Source of the DNA: Nitrospirota bacterium
GTDB taxonomy: Bacteria > Nitrospirota > JACRHL01
Direction: 5' to 3'
Assembly: GCA_029881725.1 (NCBI GenBank)
Contig: JAOUMB010000011.1
Location: 1 to 64,000, forward strand
Length of the DNA stretch: 64,000 nt
Shown: positions 25,433 through 35,346 of the stretch, in pieces
How positions within the stretch are numbered: the first letter of the stretch is position 1
Layout of the letters: each line of letters starts with the position of its first letter
Translations under genes and position numbers: made by a program
The notes under the pieces: model-generated
Told to the model about the DNA's origin: nothing
Database searches by the model: none
What the model saw: only the letters and a program-made list of their open reading frames with translations

Positions 25433-27865
25433 ATGTTCGAACGGTTTACCGACCGGGGGCGCAAGATCATCATTCTCGCCCGCGAGGAATCGGAAAAACA
25501 CCATAACGATTATCTGGGCACCGAACACCTGGTGCTCGCGTTTCTGCGGGAAAGCGACGGTATCGCGCTGGCCATCCTCAAGAAGATGGGCCTGTCGGCG
25601 GATCACATAAAGCTTGAAGTGGAGCGCAACCTGCCCTCCGGCGGTCAGAGCGTCACCTTCGGTGAGATCCCGTTCACCCCGCGGGTGAAAAAGGTCATCG
25701 AGTACGCCATTGAAGAAGCGCGTCTGCTGGGCCACAACTACATCGGCAGCGAGCATCTGCTGCTGGGTGTTCTGCGGGAGGAGGAGGGCATCGGCGGCAA
25801 GATTCTGCGCAGCCTGGGCGCCAACCTCCTTACCGCCCGCCAGTTGACCGTAAGTTTTTTGCGCAAGGCCGCCAACCGCGAAAAAGAGAAAAAGAGCAAC
25901 ACCCCGGCACTGGACGAGTTCGGGCGCGACCTGACCCAGATGGCCAGCGAGGGCTCCCTTGACCCAGTGATCGGCCGCGAGGACGAAGTGGAACGCCTGC
26001 TGCAAATCCTCTCCCGGCGCTCGAAAAACAACCCGGTTCTGGTGGGCGAGTCCGGCGTGGGCAAAACCGCCATCGTCGAGGGCCTGGCCCAGCGCATCGT
26101 CGGTAGCGAGGTTCCGGATAACCTGCTCAACCGGCGGGTGATTGCCCTGGACCTGGGCTCCCTGGTGGCCGGCACCAAATACCGTGGGCAGTTCGAGGAG
26201 CGCCTCAAGGTGATCATGAAGGAGATTTCCCAGGCCGGGAACATCATCATTTTCATCGACGAGTTGCACACGCTGGTGGGCGCCGGAGCCGCCGAGGGGT
26301 CCATCGACGCCTCCAACATGCTCAAGCCGGCCCTGTCCCGTGGCGAAATCCAGTGCATCGGCGCCACCACCCTGGACGAGTATCACAAGCACATTGAAAA
26401 GGACGGCGCACTGAAGCGCCGTTTCCAGACCATCCACGTGGCCCCGCCTTCGGTGGAGGACACCATCTCCATCCTCAGTTCCCTGCGGGAGCGGTACGAG
26501 GAACACCACCGGGTGGAAATTTCCGACGACGCCATCTCCGAGGCGGTGCGCCTGTCGGCCCGGTACATTACCGACCGTTTCCTGCCGGACAAGGCCATCG
26601 ACGTCATCGACGAGGCGGGATCGCGGGCCAAACTGGAGTACTACTCCCTGCCCGAGTCCCTCAAGTCCATCAAGAGTGAACTGGCCCGGGTTTCCAAGGA
26701 AAAGGAGATGGCCATCACCCTGCAGAATTTCGAGCAGGCGGTCCGCTTCCGGGAGGAAGAAGAGCGCCTCAAGAAGCTGCTGGACGACGAGAAGGCCTCC
26801 TGGAAGCAACAGCAGGAAGAAAAAAAGCCCGTCATCGGAAAGGACGAGGTCGCCTATGTGATCTCCAAGATGACCGGCATCCCGCTGTACAAGATGGAGG
26901 AGGCGGAGACCCAGAAACTCATCCGCATGGCCGAAGAGCTGCACAAGCGCATTGTTGGTCAGGAGGAGGCCATTCAAGCCGTCAGCCAGGCCATCCGGCG
27001 TTCCCGCGCCGGCCTCAAGGACGCCAACAAGCCGATTGGAACCTTTATCTTCCTGGGACCCACTGGCGTCGGCAAAACCGAGCTGGCCCGCGGCCTTGCC
27101 GAGTTCCTGTTCGACGACGAGGATTCGCTGGTGCGCATCGACATGTCGGAGTATATGGAGCGCTTTTCGGGCAGCCGCCTGACCGGCGCCCCTCCCGGCT
27201 ATGTGGGATACGAAGAGGGCGGCCAGTTGACCGAAAAAGTGCGCCGACGCCCCTATTCGGTCATCCTGTTCGACGAGATCGAAAAGGCTCACCCGGACAT
27301 GTTCAACATGTTGTTGCAGGTGCTTGACGACGGCCAGCTTACGGATGGACTGGGCCGTAAGGTCGACTTCCGCAACACCATCATCATCATGACCTCCAAC
27401 GTGGGTGCCCGTCAGATCGAGGGCGACACCCATGTGGGCTTCAAGCGGGAGAGTTCTGAAGATGTGTTCAAGCGCATCCAGGAGGATGTGTCCGGCGCCC
27501 TGAAGCGGACCTTCAATCCGGAATTCCTCAACCGCATCGACGAAATCGTCACCTTCCACCCGCTGGAGAAGGAGCACCTGATCCAGATCGTGGATATCCA
27601 GCTCGGGCGCCTCAACCTCCGGGTCAAGGAGCAGGGCCTGGATCTCGTGTTCGACGACACGATCCGGGACTGGATCACCGAAAAGGGCTTCGACCCGGCG
27701 TATGGTGCACGCCCCATGCGCCGCACCATTCAGAAATACATCGAAGCCCCCCTGTCGGACGAGATCATCAAGGGCACCTTCGGCACCGCCGAAAAAGTGC
27801 GGGTATACGTGGACAAGAAAGGCAACATCGCCTTCAAGGAGGAGCCCGCCCTGGCCGAGGTGTAA
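25433..27865 (+). CDS. clpC: ATP-dependent Clp protease ATPase subunit ClpC
   Basis: This Hsp100 unfoldase feeds substrates to ClpP. The 810-aa protein has an N-domain with two Clp_N repeats (1-145), AAA1 with GESGVGKT near residue 207, a UVR-like coiled linker (about 415-445, [20 protein letters not shown]), AAA2 with GPTGVGKT near 546, and a C-terminal D2-small domain. The UVR-type linker marks ClpC and distinguishes it from ClpA (no linker) and ClpB (longer middle domain). ClpC is common in Firmicutes, cyanobacteria and several deep lineages. ATG 25433 is preceded by GGAGG. Adaptor genes (mcsA/mecA) are not nearby. Confidence 0.94.
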   Translation: MFERFTDRGRKIIILAREESEKHHNDYLGTEHLVLAFLRESDGIALAILKKMGLSADHIKLEVERNLPSGGQSVTFGEIPFTPRVKKVIEYAIEEARLLGHNYIGSEHLLLGVLREEEGIGGKILRSLGANLLTARQLTVSFLRKAANREKEKKSNTPALDEFGRDLTQMASEGSLDPVIGREDEVERLLQILSRRSKNNPVLVGESGVGKTAIVEGLAQRIVGSEVPDNLLNRRVIALDLGSLVAGTKYRGQFEERLKVIMKEISQAGNIIIFIDELHTLVGAGAAEGSIDASNMLKPALSRGEIQCIGATTLDEYHKHIEKDGALKRRFQTIHVAPPSVEDTISILSSLRERYEEHHRVEISDDAISEAVRLSARYITDRFLPDKAIDVIDEAGSRAKLEYYSLPESLKSIKSELARVSKEKEMAITLQNFEQAVRFREEEERLKKLLDDEKASWKQQQEEKKPVIGKDEVAYVISKMTGIPLYKMEEAETQKLIRMAEELHKRIVGQEEAIQAVSQAIRRSRAGLKDANKPIGTFIFLGPTGVGKTELARGLAEFLFDDEDSLVRIDMSEYMERFSGSRLTGAPPGYVGYEEGGQLTEKVRRRPYSVILFDEIEKAHPDMFNMLLQVLDDGQLTDGLGRKVDFRNTIIIMTSNVGARQIEGDTHVGFKRESSEDVFKRIQEDVSGALKRTFNPEFLNRIDEIVTFHPLEKEHLIQIVDIQLGRLNLRVKEQGLDLVFDDTIRDWITEKGFDPAYGARPMRRTIQKYIEAPLSDEIIKGTFGTAEKVRVYVDKKGNIAFKEEPALAEV

Positions 27866-27903
27866 CCCCGGCGGAACAAGCCATCCTCCCGGTCTTCCTT
27901 GCA

Positions 27904-27944
27904 AAGGGGGAACGGCCTGCGCAAATGCGCAGCCGTTCCCCCTT
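27904..27944 (+). terminator. clpC terminator-like hairpin
   Basis: A long stem of about 18 bp with one bulged C (arms AAGGGGGAACGGCCTGCGC and its near-complement), loop AAAT. There is no T-tract beyond TT. It ends where the -35 box of the next promoter begins. Confidence 0.65.
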
Positions 27945-27971
27945 GACGTATGCGCCCATTTTTTTTAGCAT
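27943..27971 (+). promoter_or_regulatory. Promoter of the SH3b protein gene
   Basis: TTGACG (27943-27948), 17 nt including an eight-T run, TAGCAT (27966-27971), about 85 nt before the start codon. Confidence 0.5.
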
Positions 27972-28059
27972 GCATGTTCCTGTATCAGATTGTGGGCGGC
28001 CGGACCTGTGTAGGTTTTCCGGTCCGCAGCGTCGGAACCTGTTGTGGAGTGAGGCCCGA

Positions 28060-28629
28060 ATGCTCGTCAGACAGATTAAATTGTGGGGAATGCTCGCCGT
28101 GATCGGACTGCTGGCGCTGCCGGAAACGGCACCGGCGCAGCAATTTGTGACCGAAAATCCGGACCCGCCCACCTATGCGGAAGTGGTGGTGGACAAGTTG
28201 AACGTGCGGGACAAAGGCTCCACGGACGCCACCGTGCTGATTCAGCTCAACAAGGGTGACCGGGTTCCGGTGAAGGCCGTCAAGGAAGGGTGGGCGCAAC
28301 TCGCCTGGTCTTCGCAAAAGGCGTATGTATCCTTGCAGGGACTACGGATTCCGGAAGGCAAGCCAAACAAAAAACCACGCTATGAAGACATGCGCGAGGC
28401 ATTCATTGCCCATGCACGCTCCCTGGATTCCACCATCCAGTGGCTGGAAGTACCCCGTCAAACGGGCATCCAGGTGCGCTTCCACTGGCGGGAGTACAAG
28501 GACAAACAGGCGCTGGTGGCCCGCTGCGAGGAACTGGCCCGCCTGTACTCGGTGATGACCACCGGCGACAAGGGTGTCGAGGTCGAGATCGTCAACGGAA
28601 ACACCCCATGGGCCAAGGCGTTCTACTGA
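28060..28629 (+). CDS. Secreted SH3b-domain protein, unknown function
   Basis: This 189-aa protein has a Sec signal peptide (MLVRQIKLWGMLAVIGLLAL, cleavage probably after PAQ) and a bacterial SH3 (SH3b) domain at about 35-95 (VVVDKLNVRDKGSTDATVLI and DRVPVKAVKEGWAQL). The C-terminal 90 residues contain no recognised motif. SH3b domains usually bind peptidoglycan or periplasmic partners. ATG 28060 has GGAG/GAGG pairing upstream. It is a single gene between its own promoter and a bidirectional terminator. Confidence 0.8.
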   Translation: MLVRQIKLWGMLAVIGLLALPETAPAQQFVTENPDPPTYAEVVVDKLNVRDKGSTDATVLIQLNKGDRVPVKAVKEGWAQLAWSSQKAYVSLQGLRIPEGKPNKKPRYEDMREAFIAHARSLDSTIQWLEVPRQTGIQVRFHWREYKDKQALVARCEELARLYSVMTTGDKGVEVEIVNGNTPWAKAFY

Positions 28630-28652
28630 CGCGCTAACGCCCGGGGGGTTGA

Positions 28653-28717
28653 CCCGGAACACAAAAAAGGCCGCCCGTGCATACCATCAGCACGGGCGGC
28701 CTTTTTTGTGTTCCGGG
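28653..28717. terminator. Bidirectional terminator, 28-bp perfect palindrome
   Basis: The arms at 28653-28680 and 28690-28717 are perfectly complementary over 28 bp around a 9-nt loop, with A6 and T6 tracts inside the arms. It therefore works on both strands, between the convergent SH3b and PilZ genes. Confidence 0.92.
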
Positions 28718-28727
28718 GATCCGGAAG

Positions 28728-29087
28728 CTACGAGTCGATAAAGCTGAGCACCCCCACCAGAATTGGGTGCACCTCCTCGCTCAAATCCTTGAACTCGACA
28801 CTGATCTTGTGCCGATTGCCCATGGGGGCCACCCGCTTGACCACCGCCTGGATAAACTCCACTGGAGAATCGTCGTCCTCCGACGCGTTTTCGTCCGCCA
28901 CCACCGGATCAAAATGCACCGCCACGGTGACCTCGCTTCCCACGCGCATCTCGTGATCTGCTTCCAGTGCCAGCCCCCCCTGGCTCATATCCGTGGGATA
29001 CCCCTCCAATGGTTCGCCGCCATCGGCGGGAAATATCTCGGTGTATGGGGCAAGGCTTTCGCGCCTGTGCTTGCGGCGTTCTTTCAT
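28728..29087 (-). CDS. PilZ-domain protein (c-di-GMP receptor type)
   Basis: This single-domain 119-aa PilZ protein has N-terminal RRKHRRE (fits the RxxxR c-di-GMP clamp) and, about 20 residues on, DMSQGG (fits D/NxSxxG), so ligand binding is expected. An acidic insertion (ADENASEDDDSP) sits in the beta-barrel. ATG 29087 is preceded by AGGGA at 5 nt. It lies 18 nt after glgP, the last gene of the pckA-EVE-membrane protein-glgP-pilZ run. Its partner is unknown. Confidence 0.88.
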   Translation of the reverse strand: MKERRKHRRESLAPYTEIFPADGGEPLEGYPTDMSQGGLALEADHEMRVGSEVTVAVHFDPVVADENASEDDDSPVEFIQAVVKRVAPMGNRHKISVEFKDLSEEVHPILVGVLSFIDS

Positions 29088-29105
29088 CGGTTCCCTGTTT
29101 GTGTC

Positions 29106-31736
29106 TTAAACGGTCGATTTTCTGCGACCGGATTTTTTGGAGTGGGTCCCCTGTCCCCCATGGCCGTCGGACAGCCAGCACACCAGACCCAATTCGCGGG
29201 CCTGCACCAGTTCCGGGTGAACCGGGGTCACACGAACGGTCATAGTATACCGTCCGGAGTCCGGCGGGACGAACGCGCCTGAAAAACCCAACCAGCCGTC
29301 CTCCGCTTCGAGCCCGGAAGGCTGCAACGGAATGTAGAAATCCTCGGCCTCGTCCGCTTCATGCCAGGTGTCCTTCACACACGCCTCGACAACCACGTCC
29401 GAAGCCGGAATGTTTCCCAGGCGCACCTGAGCCCGCACCTCGATCTCCTCTCCAAACCGGACCACGCCGGGGGCGTCACCTTCCGGCGCCGATTCCCAGC
29501 GCACCGCAACCTCGTGCCAGTGGGTGCGCACAAAGTGCTTCCACCCGGCCAACTCCCGGGCCACGGTATACCCGTCCCGTTCCTGGAAGCGCCCCTTGGT
29601 AACTGCGGGGAAATAAAACCGGCGGGCATATTCACCGACCATGCGGTTGGTATTGAATACCGGAGGAACGGTCTTCATGGATGCCTTGGCCACCTGGATC
29701 CACCCCTCGGGGACACCATTGCTGTTGCGCTGGTAGTAGAGGGGAATAATCTGCTCCTCAAGCTGCTGATAAAGGTTGCGCGCATCCTGTTCCGCCTGCA
29801 ACTCCTCATCTTCCGAGTCGCGCTCATTGCCGATCGACCATCCGTTCACGCCGTCCTTGGCGGCCTCGCACCACCAGCCATCCAGCACGCTGAAATTAAT
29901 GGCGCCGTTCATGGCGGCCTTCATGCCGCTGGTGCCACTGGCTTCAAACGGACGGCGCGGTGTGTTCAGCCACACGTCAACGCCGGACACCAGGTAACGG
30001 GCAATGGCAATGTCGTACCCCTCCACCAGAATCACCCGCCCCTTGAACGGCCAGCGCTTGGAAATCTGATGGATTTCCTGCAGAAATTTTTGCCCCGGGA
30101 TATCCGCCGGATGCGCCTTTCCGGCAAATACAAACTGCACCGGACGATCAACATCGGAAAGAATGCTGGTGAGGCGCTCCATGTCGTTGAACAGCAGAGT
30201 GGCCCGTTTGTACGTGGCAAACCGGCGCGCAAAACCGATGGTCAGGGTATCCGGGTCGAGCAGGTTTTCCAGGTCGTGCAATTCCGCCGCGCCCTCGCCG
30301 TTGCGTACCAACTGGGCTTCGATGCGCTCCCGAATCCGGCCGATCATGCGCCGCTTCAGCGACTGGTGCACTCCCCACAGCAAGTTATCCGGAATCTCGT
30401 CCACACGGTTCCAGAACGCCTCGTCGGTGATGTTGGCCCGCCACTCCTCTCCCAGTTGCTGATCGAACAGGTCGATCATTTCCGGAGCCAGCCAGCTGAG
30501 CGTGTGCACGCCGTTGGTCACATAGGTAAGTGGATTTTCCTCCGGCGGGGTGCCGGGCCACATATTTTCCCACATCTGGCTCGACACCTGGCCGTGCAAC
30601 CGGCTGACCCCATTGCACCAGCCCGAAATATTCAGCGCCAACACCGTCAGTGAAAACACCTCATGCCCCTGCGGAACCGATTCCAGCCCCAACGCCATGA
30701 ACTGGGTGCGGGACAGCCCCATGGATTCCCAGTACGACTTGAAATACTTGTCCTTCAGGTCCAGCGGAAAGGCATCGTGTCCGGCAGCCACCGGCGTATG
30801 GGTGGTGAATACCGTTGTCGGACGCACCACCTCCAGCGCTTCATAAAAGCTCAGGCCGTCCTTCTGCACCAGGGTGCGGATGCGCTCCAACCCGAGGAAC
30901 ACGGAGTGCCCTTCGTTCATGTGCCACACGGAAGGGCGCACACCCATGGCTTCCAGCGCGCGCACCCCGCCCATACCGAGGACAATCTCCTGACAGATGC
31001 GCATTTCCATGTCACCGCCATACAGCTGATGGGTGATCAGACGGTCGGAAAAGCTGTTTTGAGGAATGTCGGTGTCCAGCAGGTAGAGCGGGTTTCGGCC
31101 AATGCTGGCCTCCCACACCTTCACATGCACCGTGCGATCGGCCATTTCCACCGGCACCACCAGCGGATGCCCATCCCCATTGGGCACCTCGCGCACCGGC
31201 ATTTCGCCGAAATCGTGGTCTTCATACAGGTCGTGCTGTCGGCCCATGGAATCGATGTGCTGGATGAAGTAGCCCTTGCGATACAGCAGACCGACGGCAA
31301 CCAGCGGCAAACCCATGTCCGACGCGCTTTTAAGGTGGTCCCCGGCCAGCACCCCAAGCCCCCCGGAGAAAATCGGCAGGCTCTCGTGAATACCGAACTC
31401 AGCGGAAAAATAGGCGATGGTCCCCCGCGATTCCTCGCCGCATTCCTCCGCATACCAGGTGTGCTGATCCGACTTGTACACATCGAACCCGGCCATCACC
31501 CGGTTGTAGTGCTCCAGATAGGTGCGATCTTTTGCGGCCGCATTCAGTTTCTTCTGACTGATTGCGCGCAGGAACACGATCGGGTTGTGCCCCACCCGCC
31601 GCCACAGGGAGCGATCCAGCCGAAAAAACAGCGACCGGGCATCCGCATTCCACGAAAACCACAGGTTGCGTGACAGCTCTTCGAGCCGGGCGATCCGCTC
31701 CGGCAGCGCAGGGCGTACCTCAATCTTCTGCTGCAC
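29106..31736 (-). CDS. glgP: Alpha-glucan (glycogen/maltodextrin) phosphorylase, GT35
   Basis: The enzyme phosphorolyses alpha-1,4-glucans to glucose-1-phosphate. At 876 aa it belongs to the long bacterial/archaeal alpha-glucan phosphorylase type with an N-terminal DUF3417-like region (LEELSRNLWFSWNADARSLF). Seen: IAYFSAEFGIHESLPIFSGG and the PLP-site region EASGTSGMKAAMNG near residue 606, where the Lys would carry pyridoxal phosphate. A C-terminal beta-rich extension of about 130 residues ends in a basic tail. The start is GTG 31736 with AGAGGG 8 nt upstream. No other glycogen genes are in the window. Confidence 0.95.
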   Translation of the reverse strand: MQQKIEVRPALPERIARLEELSRNLWFSWNADARSLFFRLDRSLWRRVGHNPIVFLRAISQKKLNAAAKDRTYLEHYNRVMAGFDVYKSDQHTWYAEECGEESRGTIAYFSAEFGIHESLPIFSGGLGVLAGDHLKSASDMGLPLVAVGLLYRKGYFIQHIDSMGRQHDLYEDHDFGEMPVREVPNGDGHPLVVPVEMADRTVHVKVWEASIGRNPLYLLDTDIPQNSFSDRLITHQLYGGDMEMRICQEIVLGMGGVRALEAMGVRPSVWHMNEGHSVFLGLERIRTLVQKDGLSFYEALEVVRPTTVFTTHTPVAAGHDAFPLDLKDKYFKSYWESMGLSRTQFMALGLESVPQGHEVFSLTVLALNISGWCNGVSRLHGQVSSQMWENMWPGTPPEENPLTYVTNGVHTLSWLAPEMIDLFDQQLGEEWRANITDEAFWNRVDEIPDNLLWGVHQSLKRRMIGRIRERIEAQLVRNGEGAAELHDLENLLDPDTLTIGFARRFATYKRATLLFNDMERLTSILSDVDRPVQFVFAGKAHPADIPGQKFLQEIHQISKRWPFKGRVILVEGYDIAIARYLVSGVDVWLNTPRRPFEASGTSGMKAAMNGAINFSVLDGWWCEAAKDGVNGWSIGNERDSEDEELQAEQDARNLYQQLEEQIIPLYYQRNSNGVPEGWIQVAKASMKTVPPVFNTNRMVGEYARRFYFPAVTKGRFQERDGYTVARELAGWKHFVRTHWHEVAVRWESAPEGDAPGVVRFGEEIEVRAQVRLGNIPASDVVVEACVKDTWHEADEAEDFYIPLQPSGLEAEDGWLGFSGAFVPPDSGRYTMTVRVTPVHPELVQARELGLVCWLSDGHGGQGTHSKKSGRRKSTV

Positions 31737-31816
31737 CGAAATTCCCTCTCATTTGTTTGTAACCCACGTGTCTCCCCGGTTCCAGGCGGTCGATCCGCCC
31801 CATTCCAAGGATTACG

Positions 31817-32980
31817 TCAGCTTCCAGGCGCTACCGCTTCGAACCTTTCGGCCACCCGCGGCACCGCCAATCCTTCAAGATACCTGAGGACAGGCAAAAC
31901 AGCCAGCAATCCCGCCACATGGAGGGTACCCAATGCCGTCACCAGAATCACCGACAACAACGCAACCATCGAAGCCAGCAGGGGCCGTCCATCCCCCTCC
32001 ATGACCGCCGCCCCCGTGATCGCCCCCGCGGCGAGCCCTCCCAACGGAAAATGCCACGCGGCGGACGGCGAAACCGGCAGCCAGATCAGTGCCGCAGCCA
32101 GCCCGGCTCCGGCTCCCAGCAGCGCACCAAGGGCTACCCGGGCGCTCCAGAAGTCCCGCGCCAACACCCCGGCATCCGCCTCCACCCAGCAACGCGGCCA
32201 CCGGTCACAGGTCAGGGGAAAGACGGCAGCCGCAGCGGCCCACGCACCGATCGCGCCGCACAACAGCGCCGCCCGGGGGCGGGGAACCTCCCCGACAATT
32301 CCCGTGCAGGCGGCCACCGCCAGCAACGAAAGTGCACATCCGGCCAGCGCCACGCCCGCCCCCGGCACCCCGCCGCGCACCAGCAGGGTGAAATCCCGGC
32401 GAACATGCGACCGCACCCTTCCGGGCGTCAGCAACACCACCCCCGCCGTCACCCGGCCCACGCGACCGCGCCGAAGAGGATGGACGTCCACCATGCCCAC
32501 GGGCACAATGCGCCCAAGGAGCGGGAAAAAAAGTGCCAGGGCAAGGACCCCCGACCACCGCATCAGGGTGCCCTCCGTAACCCCCACGACCACCGCCGCC
32601 ACCAGCACAACCGGGGCCAGTCGCCCCATCGCGGAAAAATAGCCATCCAGACGCCGGGCGGTGCCTCCCAACGGCTGCAAACCGACCAGATCGACCCGTA
32701 CCCGCGGCCCCACCCCACGGCGCACGGCCGCCAACGCCAACAGCACAGCGCATCCCCACGCCGCCGCTTCGGTACCATCCAGGATTCCCTTCAGGTCGGC
32801 ACTGATCCGCGCCAACAGCACCAGCATGGTGCCGCCAATCAACGGCATCAGCACCAGCAGCGGCAATGCGTGCGCCTTTAATCGGCGCGCCATGGCGATG
32901 GACCGCAGCCGCAGCAGCCGCCAGGCGGGCGCTCTCCTCGTGCCGAGCCCGGATGGGGAACCGCCCGGAGAGCCGTTCAT
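31817..32980 (-). CDS. Multi-pass inner-membrane protein, unknown function
   Basis: This 387-aa, very hydrophobic Ala/Gly/Val/Leu-rich protein has about nine or ten candidate transmembrane segments, for example ALPLLVLMPLIGGTMLVLLA near residue 40 and GLAAGAITGAAVMEG near 320. It has Arg-rich cytoplasmic loops and an Arg-rich N-terminus. I do not recognise the family. The start ATG 32980 uses GGAGG overlapping the end of the EVE gene 4 nt upstream, so the two are co-translated. An ATG at residue 30 (MARRLKAHALP) is an alternative start. It could be a transporter or ABC-type permease relative, but nothing specific supports that. Confidence 0.65.
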   Translation of the reverse strand: MNGSPGGSPSGLGTRRAPAWRLLRLRSIAMARRLKAHALPLLVLMPLIGGTMLVLLARISADLKGILDGTEAAAWGCAVLLALAAVRRGVGPRVRVDLVGLQPLGGTARRLDGYFSAMGRLAPVVLVAAVVVGVTEGTLMRWSGVLALALFFPLLGRIVPVGMVDVHPLRRGRVGRVTAGVVLLTPGRVRSHVRRDFTLLVRGGVPGAGVALAGCALSLLAVAACTGIVGEVPRPRAALLCGAIGAWAAAAAVFPLTCDRWPRCWVEADAGVLARDFWSARVALGALLGAGAGLAAALIWLPVSPSAAWHFPLGGLAAGAITGAAVMEGDGRPLLASMVALLSVILVTALGTLHVAGLLAVLPVLRYLEGLAVPRVAERFEAVAPGS

Positions 32981-32984
32981 GCCG

Positions 32985-33470
32985 CTACCCTCCGGCCAGA
33001 CCGAGAACGATGTCCCACTCCTGGTCGGATACCGGTTGCACGGAAAGTCGCTGCCCCTTCTGGATCACCTTCATCCCTTCCAGGCCGGGCACGGTTTTCA
33101 GTTCATCCAGCGGAATCAGGCGGGGAAAGCGGCGCACGAAGCGCACGTCCACCATGAACCAGCGCGGATTTCCCGGGTCCGATTTGGGATCGTAATACTT
33201 GCCGTGGGGATCAAAGGCCGTATGGTCCGGATACGCCGCACCGGCAATTTCCGCCACCCCGGCGATACCGGGAGGGGTGGCGTTGCTGTGGTAAAACAGC
33301 ACGCCGTCACCGGGTTTCATCTCATCGCGCATGAAATTACGCGCCTGGTAGTTCCGCACCCCATCCCAGTGGTCGATCCCGTCCGGGCAGGCCGCCAGAT
33401 CGTCGATGGAAAAGACGTTGGGCTCCGACTTCATCAGCCAGTAACGCCGCGTCCCGATTTCCTCCGCCAC
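32985..33470 (-). CDS. EVE domain-containing protein
   Basis: This 161-aa protein belongs to the EVE/PUA-like superfamily (thymocyte nuclear protein 1 type), which reads modified bases in nucleic acids. Seen: YWLMKSEPNVFSIDDLAA, WDGVRNYQARNFMRDEMKPG, VLFYHSNATPPGIAG and a C-terminal RLSVQPVSDQEWDIVLGLAG, all diagnostic. The start is GTG 33470; the usual family start corresponds to a few residues further in. It lies 9 nt after pckA and 4 nt before the membrane protein. It is in core DNA, not in the defence island. Confidence 0.93.
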   Translation of the reverse strand: MAEEIGTRRYWLMKSEPNVFSIDDLAACPDGIDHWDGVRNYQARNFMRDEMKPGDGVLFYHSNATPPGIAGVAEIAGAAYPDHTAFDPHGKYYDPKSDPGNPRWFMVDVRFVRRFPRLIPLDELKTVPGLEGMKVIQKGQRLSVQPVSDQEWDIVLGLAGG

Positions 33471-33479
33471 CGCTCCGGG

Positions 33480-35066
33480 TCAGCCGACCAGCGGGCCCGC
33501 GCCCCGGATTTCGTCGGTTACACCATCGGCGTACTGGGCAAAATTGTCGTGGAACAGCTTCGCCAGTTCCTTGGCCTTGGCATCGTAGGCCGACGGATCG
33601 GTCCAGGTATTGCGCGGATGCAGCACATCGGCCGGCACGCCAGCCACCGACTGGGGGATGGCCAAGCCAAAAATCGGATCTGCTTCCAACGCGACATTCT
33701 TCAACTTGCCGTCCAGCGCGGCGTGCACAATGGCACGGGTATAGCCGATGGAAATACGGTTGCCAACGCCATAGCCGCCCCCGGTCCAGCCGGTGTTGAC
33801 CAGCCAGCAGTCGGCCCCGTGGCGCTCGATTTTCTCGCCCAGCAGCTTCGCATACACCCCCGGATGCAACGGCATGAACGGCGCTCCGAAACAGGTGGAG
33901 AAGGTGGCCCGCGGCTCCTTCACACCCGCCTCGGTGCCCGCCACCTTGGCCGTGTAACCGGACAGGAAGTGGTACATGGCCTGCTCCGGGGTCAGCCTGG
34001 AGATCGGAGGCATCACCCCGAAGGCATCGCAGGTCAGAAAAATGACGTTCTTCGGATGGCCACCCCGCCCGGAAGGAACCTGATTGGGGATGAAGTGGAT
34101 CGGATAGGCGGCGCGGGTGTTTTCCGTGATGTGCGCCGCGTCCAGGTCCAGTTCCCGGGAGCCGTCGTCCATGACGACATTTTCGAGCACGGTGCCGAAA
34201 CGGCGGGTGCAGGCATAAATCTCGGGTTCCGCCTTGGGCGAGAGGTTGATCACCTTCGCATAGCAGCCACCCTCGTAGTTGAACACACCGGTATCAGACC
34301 AACCGTGCTCATCGTCACCGATCAGGCCGCGCTCCGGATCCGCCGACAGGGTGGTCTTGCCGGTGCCGGAAAGGCCGAAGAACAGCGCGGTATCCCCATT
34401 GCCGCCAATATTGGCCGAGCAGTGCATGGACATCACACCCTGCAGCGGCAGCAGATAATTGAGGGAGGAAAAAATCGATTTTTTGATCTCGCCCGCGTAA
34501 TGGGTACCGCCGATCAACACCAGGCGGCGCCCCAGATGCAGCATGACGAAGGTGCCGGACCGGGTGCCGTCCTCCTTCGGATCCGCCTCGAAGCCGGGGG
34601 CATGCAGCACCGTGAATTGCGGTTCGTGGCCCGCCTGCTCCTCGGCCGTGGTGCGTACAAACAGGTTGTTAGCAAACAGGTTGTGCCAGGCGGTCTGGTT
34701 GATCACCCGGATGGGCATCCGGAAACGCTCATCCTGCCCCGCGTACAGGTCCTGAACAAACGCCTCGCGATCCTGGTAGTAGGCACACACCTTGTCCAGC
34801 AGGCGGTCAAACACCTCCTCGGACACCGGTTTGTTCACCTCACCCCAATCCACGTGATCGCGGCTGGAGGGCTCATCGACGATGTACTTGTCGTTGGCGG
34901 CGCGGCCGGTGAAGGTGCCGGTACGCACCACCAGGGGGCCGTTGGCGGCCACCTGGCCTTCACCGCGACGGACGGCCTCTTCATAAAGGGCTGCGGGCGA
35001 AAGGTTCCAGTGGACCTCCCCCAACCCATGAAGCCCGAGAACCTCCAGTTGTTTCGCCCTGTCCAT
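33480..35066 (-). CDS. pckA: Phosphoenolpyruvate carboxykinase (ATP)
   Basis: PckA converts oxaloacetate and ATP to PEP, CO2 and ADP in gluconeogenesis. The 528-aa protein has normal length. Seen: N-terminal PLVVRTGTFTGRAANDKYIV (substrate site), HYAGEIKKSIFSSLNYLLP, P-loop GLSGTGKTTLS near 230-240 and GDDEHGWSDTGVFNYEGGCY (metal/kinase-2 region). ATG 35066 has GGGGAGA upstream; an upstream in-frame ATG would add 34 atypical residues. It heads the leftward cluster with the EVE and glgP genes, so the group has a carbon-storage/gluconeogenic flavour. Confidence 0.97.
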   Translation of the reverse strand: MDRAKQLEVLGLHGLGEVHWNLSPAALYEEAVRRGEGQVAANGPLVVRTGTFTGRAANDKYIVDEPSSRDHVDWGEVNKPVSEEVFDRLLDKVCAYYQDREAFVQDLYAGQDERFRMPIRVINQTAWHNLFANNLFVRTTAEEQAGHEPQFTVLHAPGFEADPKEDGTRSGTFVMLHLGRRLVLIGGTHYAGEIKKSIFSSLNYLLPLQGVMSMHCSANIGGNGDTALFFGLSGTGKTTLSADPERGLIGDDEHGWSDTGVFNYEGGCYAKVINLSPKAEPEIYACTRRFGTVLENVVMDDGSRELDLDAAHITENTRAAYPIHFIPNQVPSGRGGHPKNVIFLTCDAFGVMPPISRLTPEQAMYHFLSGYTAKVAGTEAGVKEPRATFSTCFGAPFMPLHPGVYAKLLGEKIERHGADCWLVNTGWTGGGYGVGNRISIGYTRAIVHAALDGKLKNVALEADPIFGLAIPQSVAGVPADVLHPRNTWTDPSAYDAKAKELAKLFHDNFAQYADGVTDEIRGAGPLVG

Positions 35067-35186
35067 TACGTCTCCCCTGAAGAAACGCTGCTCCACCGCC
35101 GGAAAATTCTGGCGCCGGAAATCGTATGACCGCCACGCCTTCCCCCAACTAAAAAAGGCGCGCCTCAATGAAACCCTGTGCCCAGT

Positions 35187-35216
35187 ACGTTAGGGGTTGA
35201 CGCCGAACATTGTCAA
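35187..35216 (-). promoter_or_regulatory. pckA promoter
   Basis: Minus strand TTGACA (35211-35216), 18 nt, TAACGT (35187-35192), about 120 nt upstream of pckA. Confidence 0.5.
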
Positions 35217-35346
35217 GCCAAAATCGGCGGAATGGCGGCCGTTGAAGCGCACGCCCCGCGAGTCCACAAACCGGCCTCAATCCGGTATCCTATGGGCGAT
35301 CGTCGCGGCACGCCCTCTGCCTTCAACCGGGAGAACCCGCCAGTCA

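Noticed and set aside
25334-27904. Very long open frame antisense to clpC (856 codons)
   Set aside because: It mirrors the clpC codon pattern on the opposite strand, has no start signals or family features, and clpC is fully supported.
32661-35129. Long plus-strand open frame opposite pckA, EVE and the membrane protein
   Set aside because: High GC makes antisense frames long; the minus-strand proteins carry clear family motifs and the antisense product has none.
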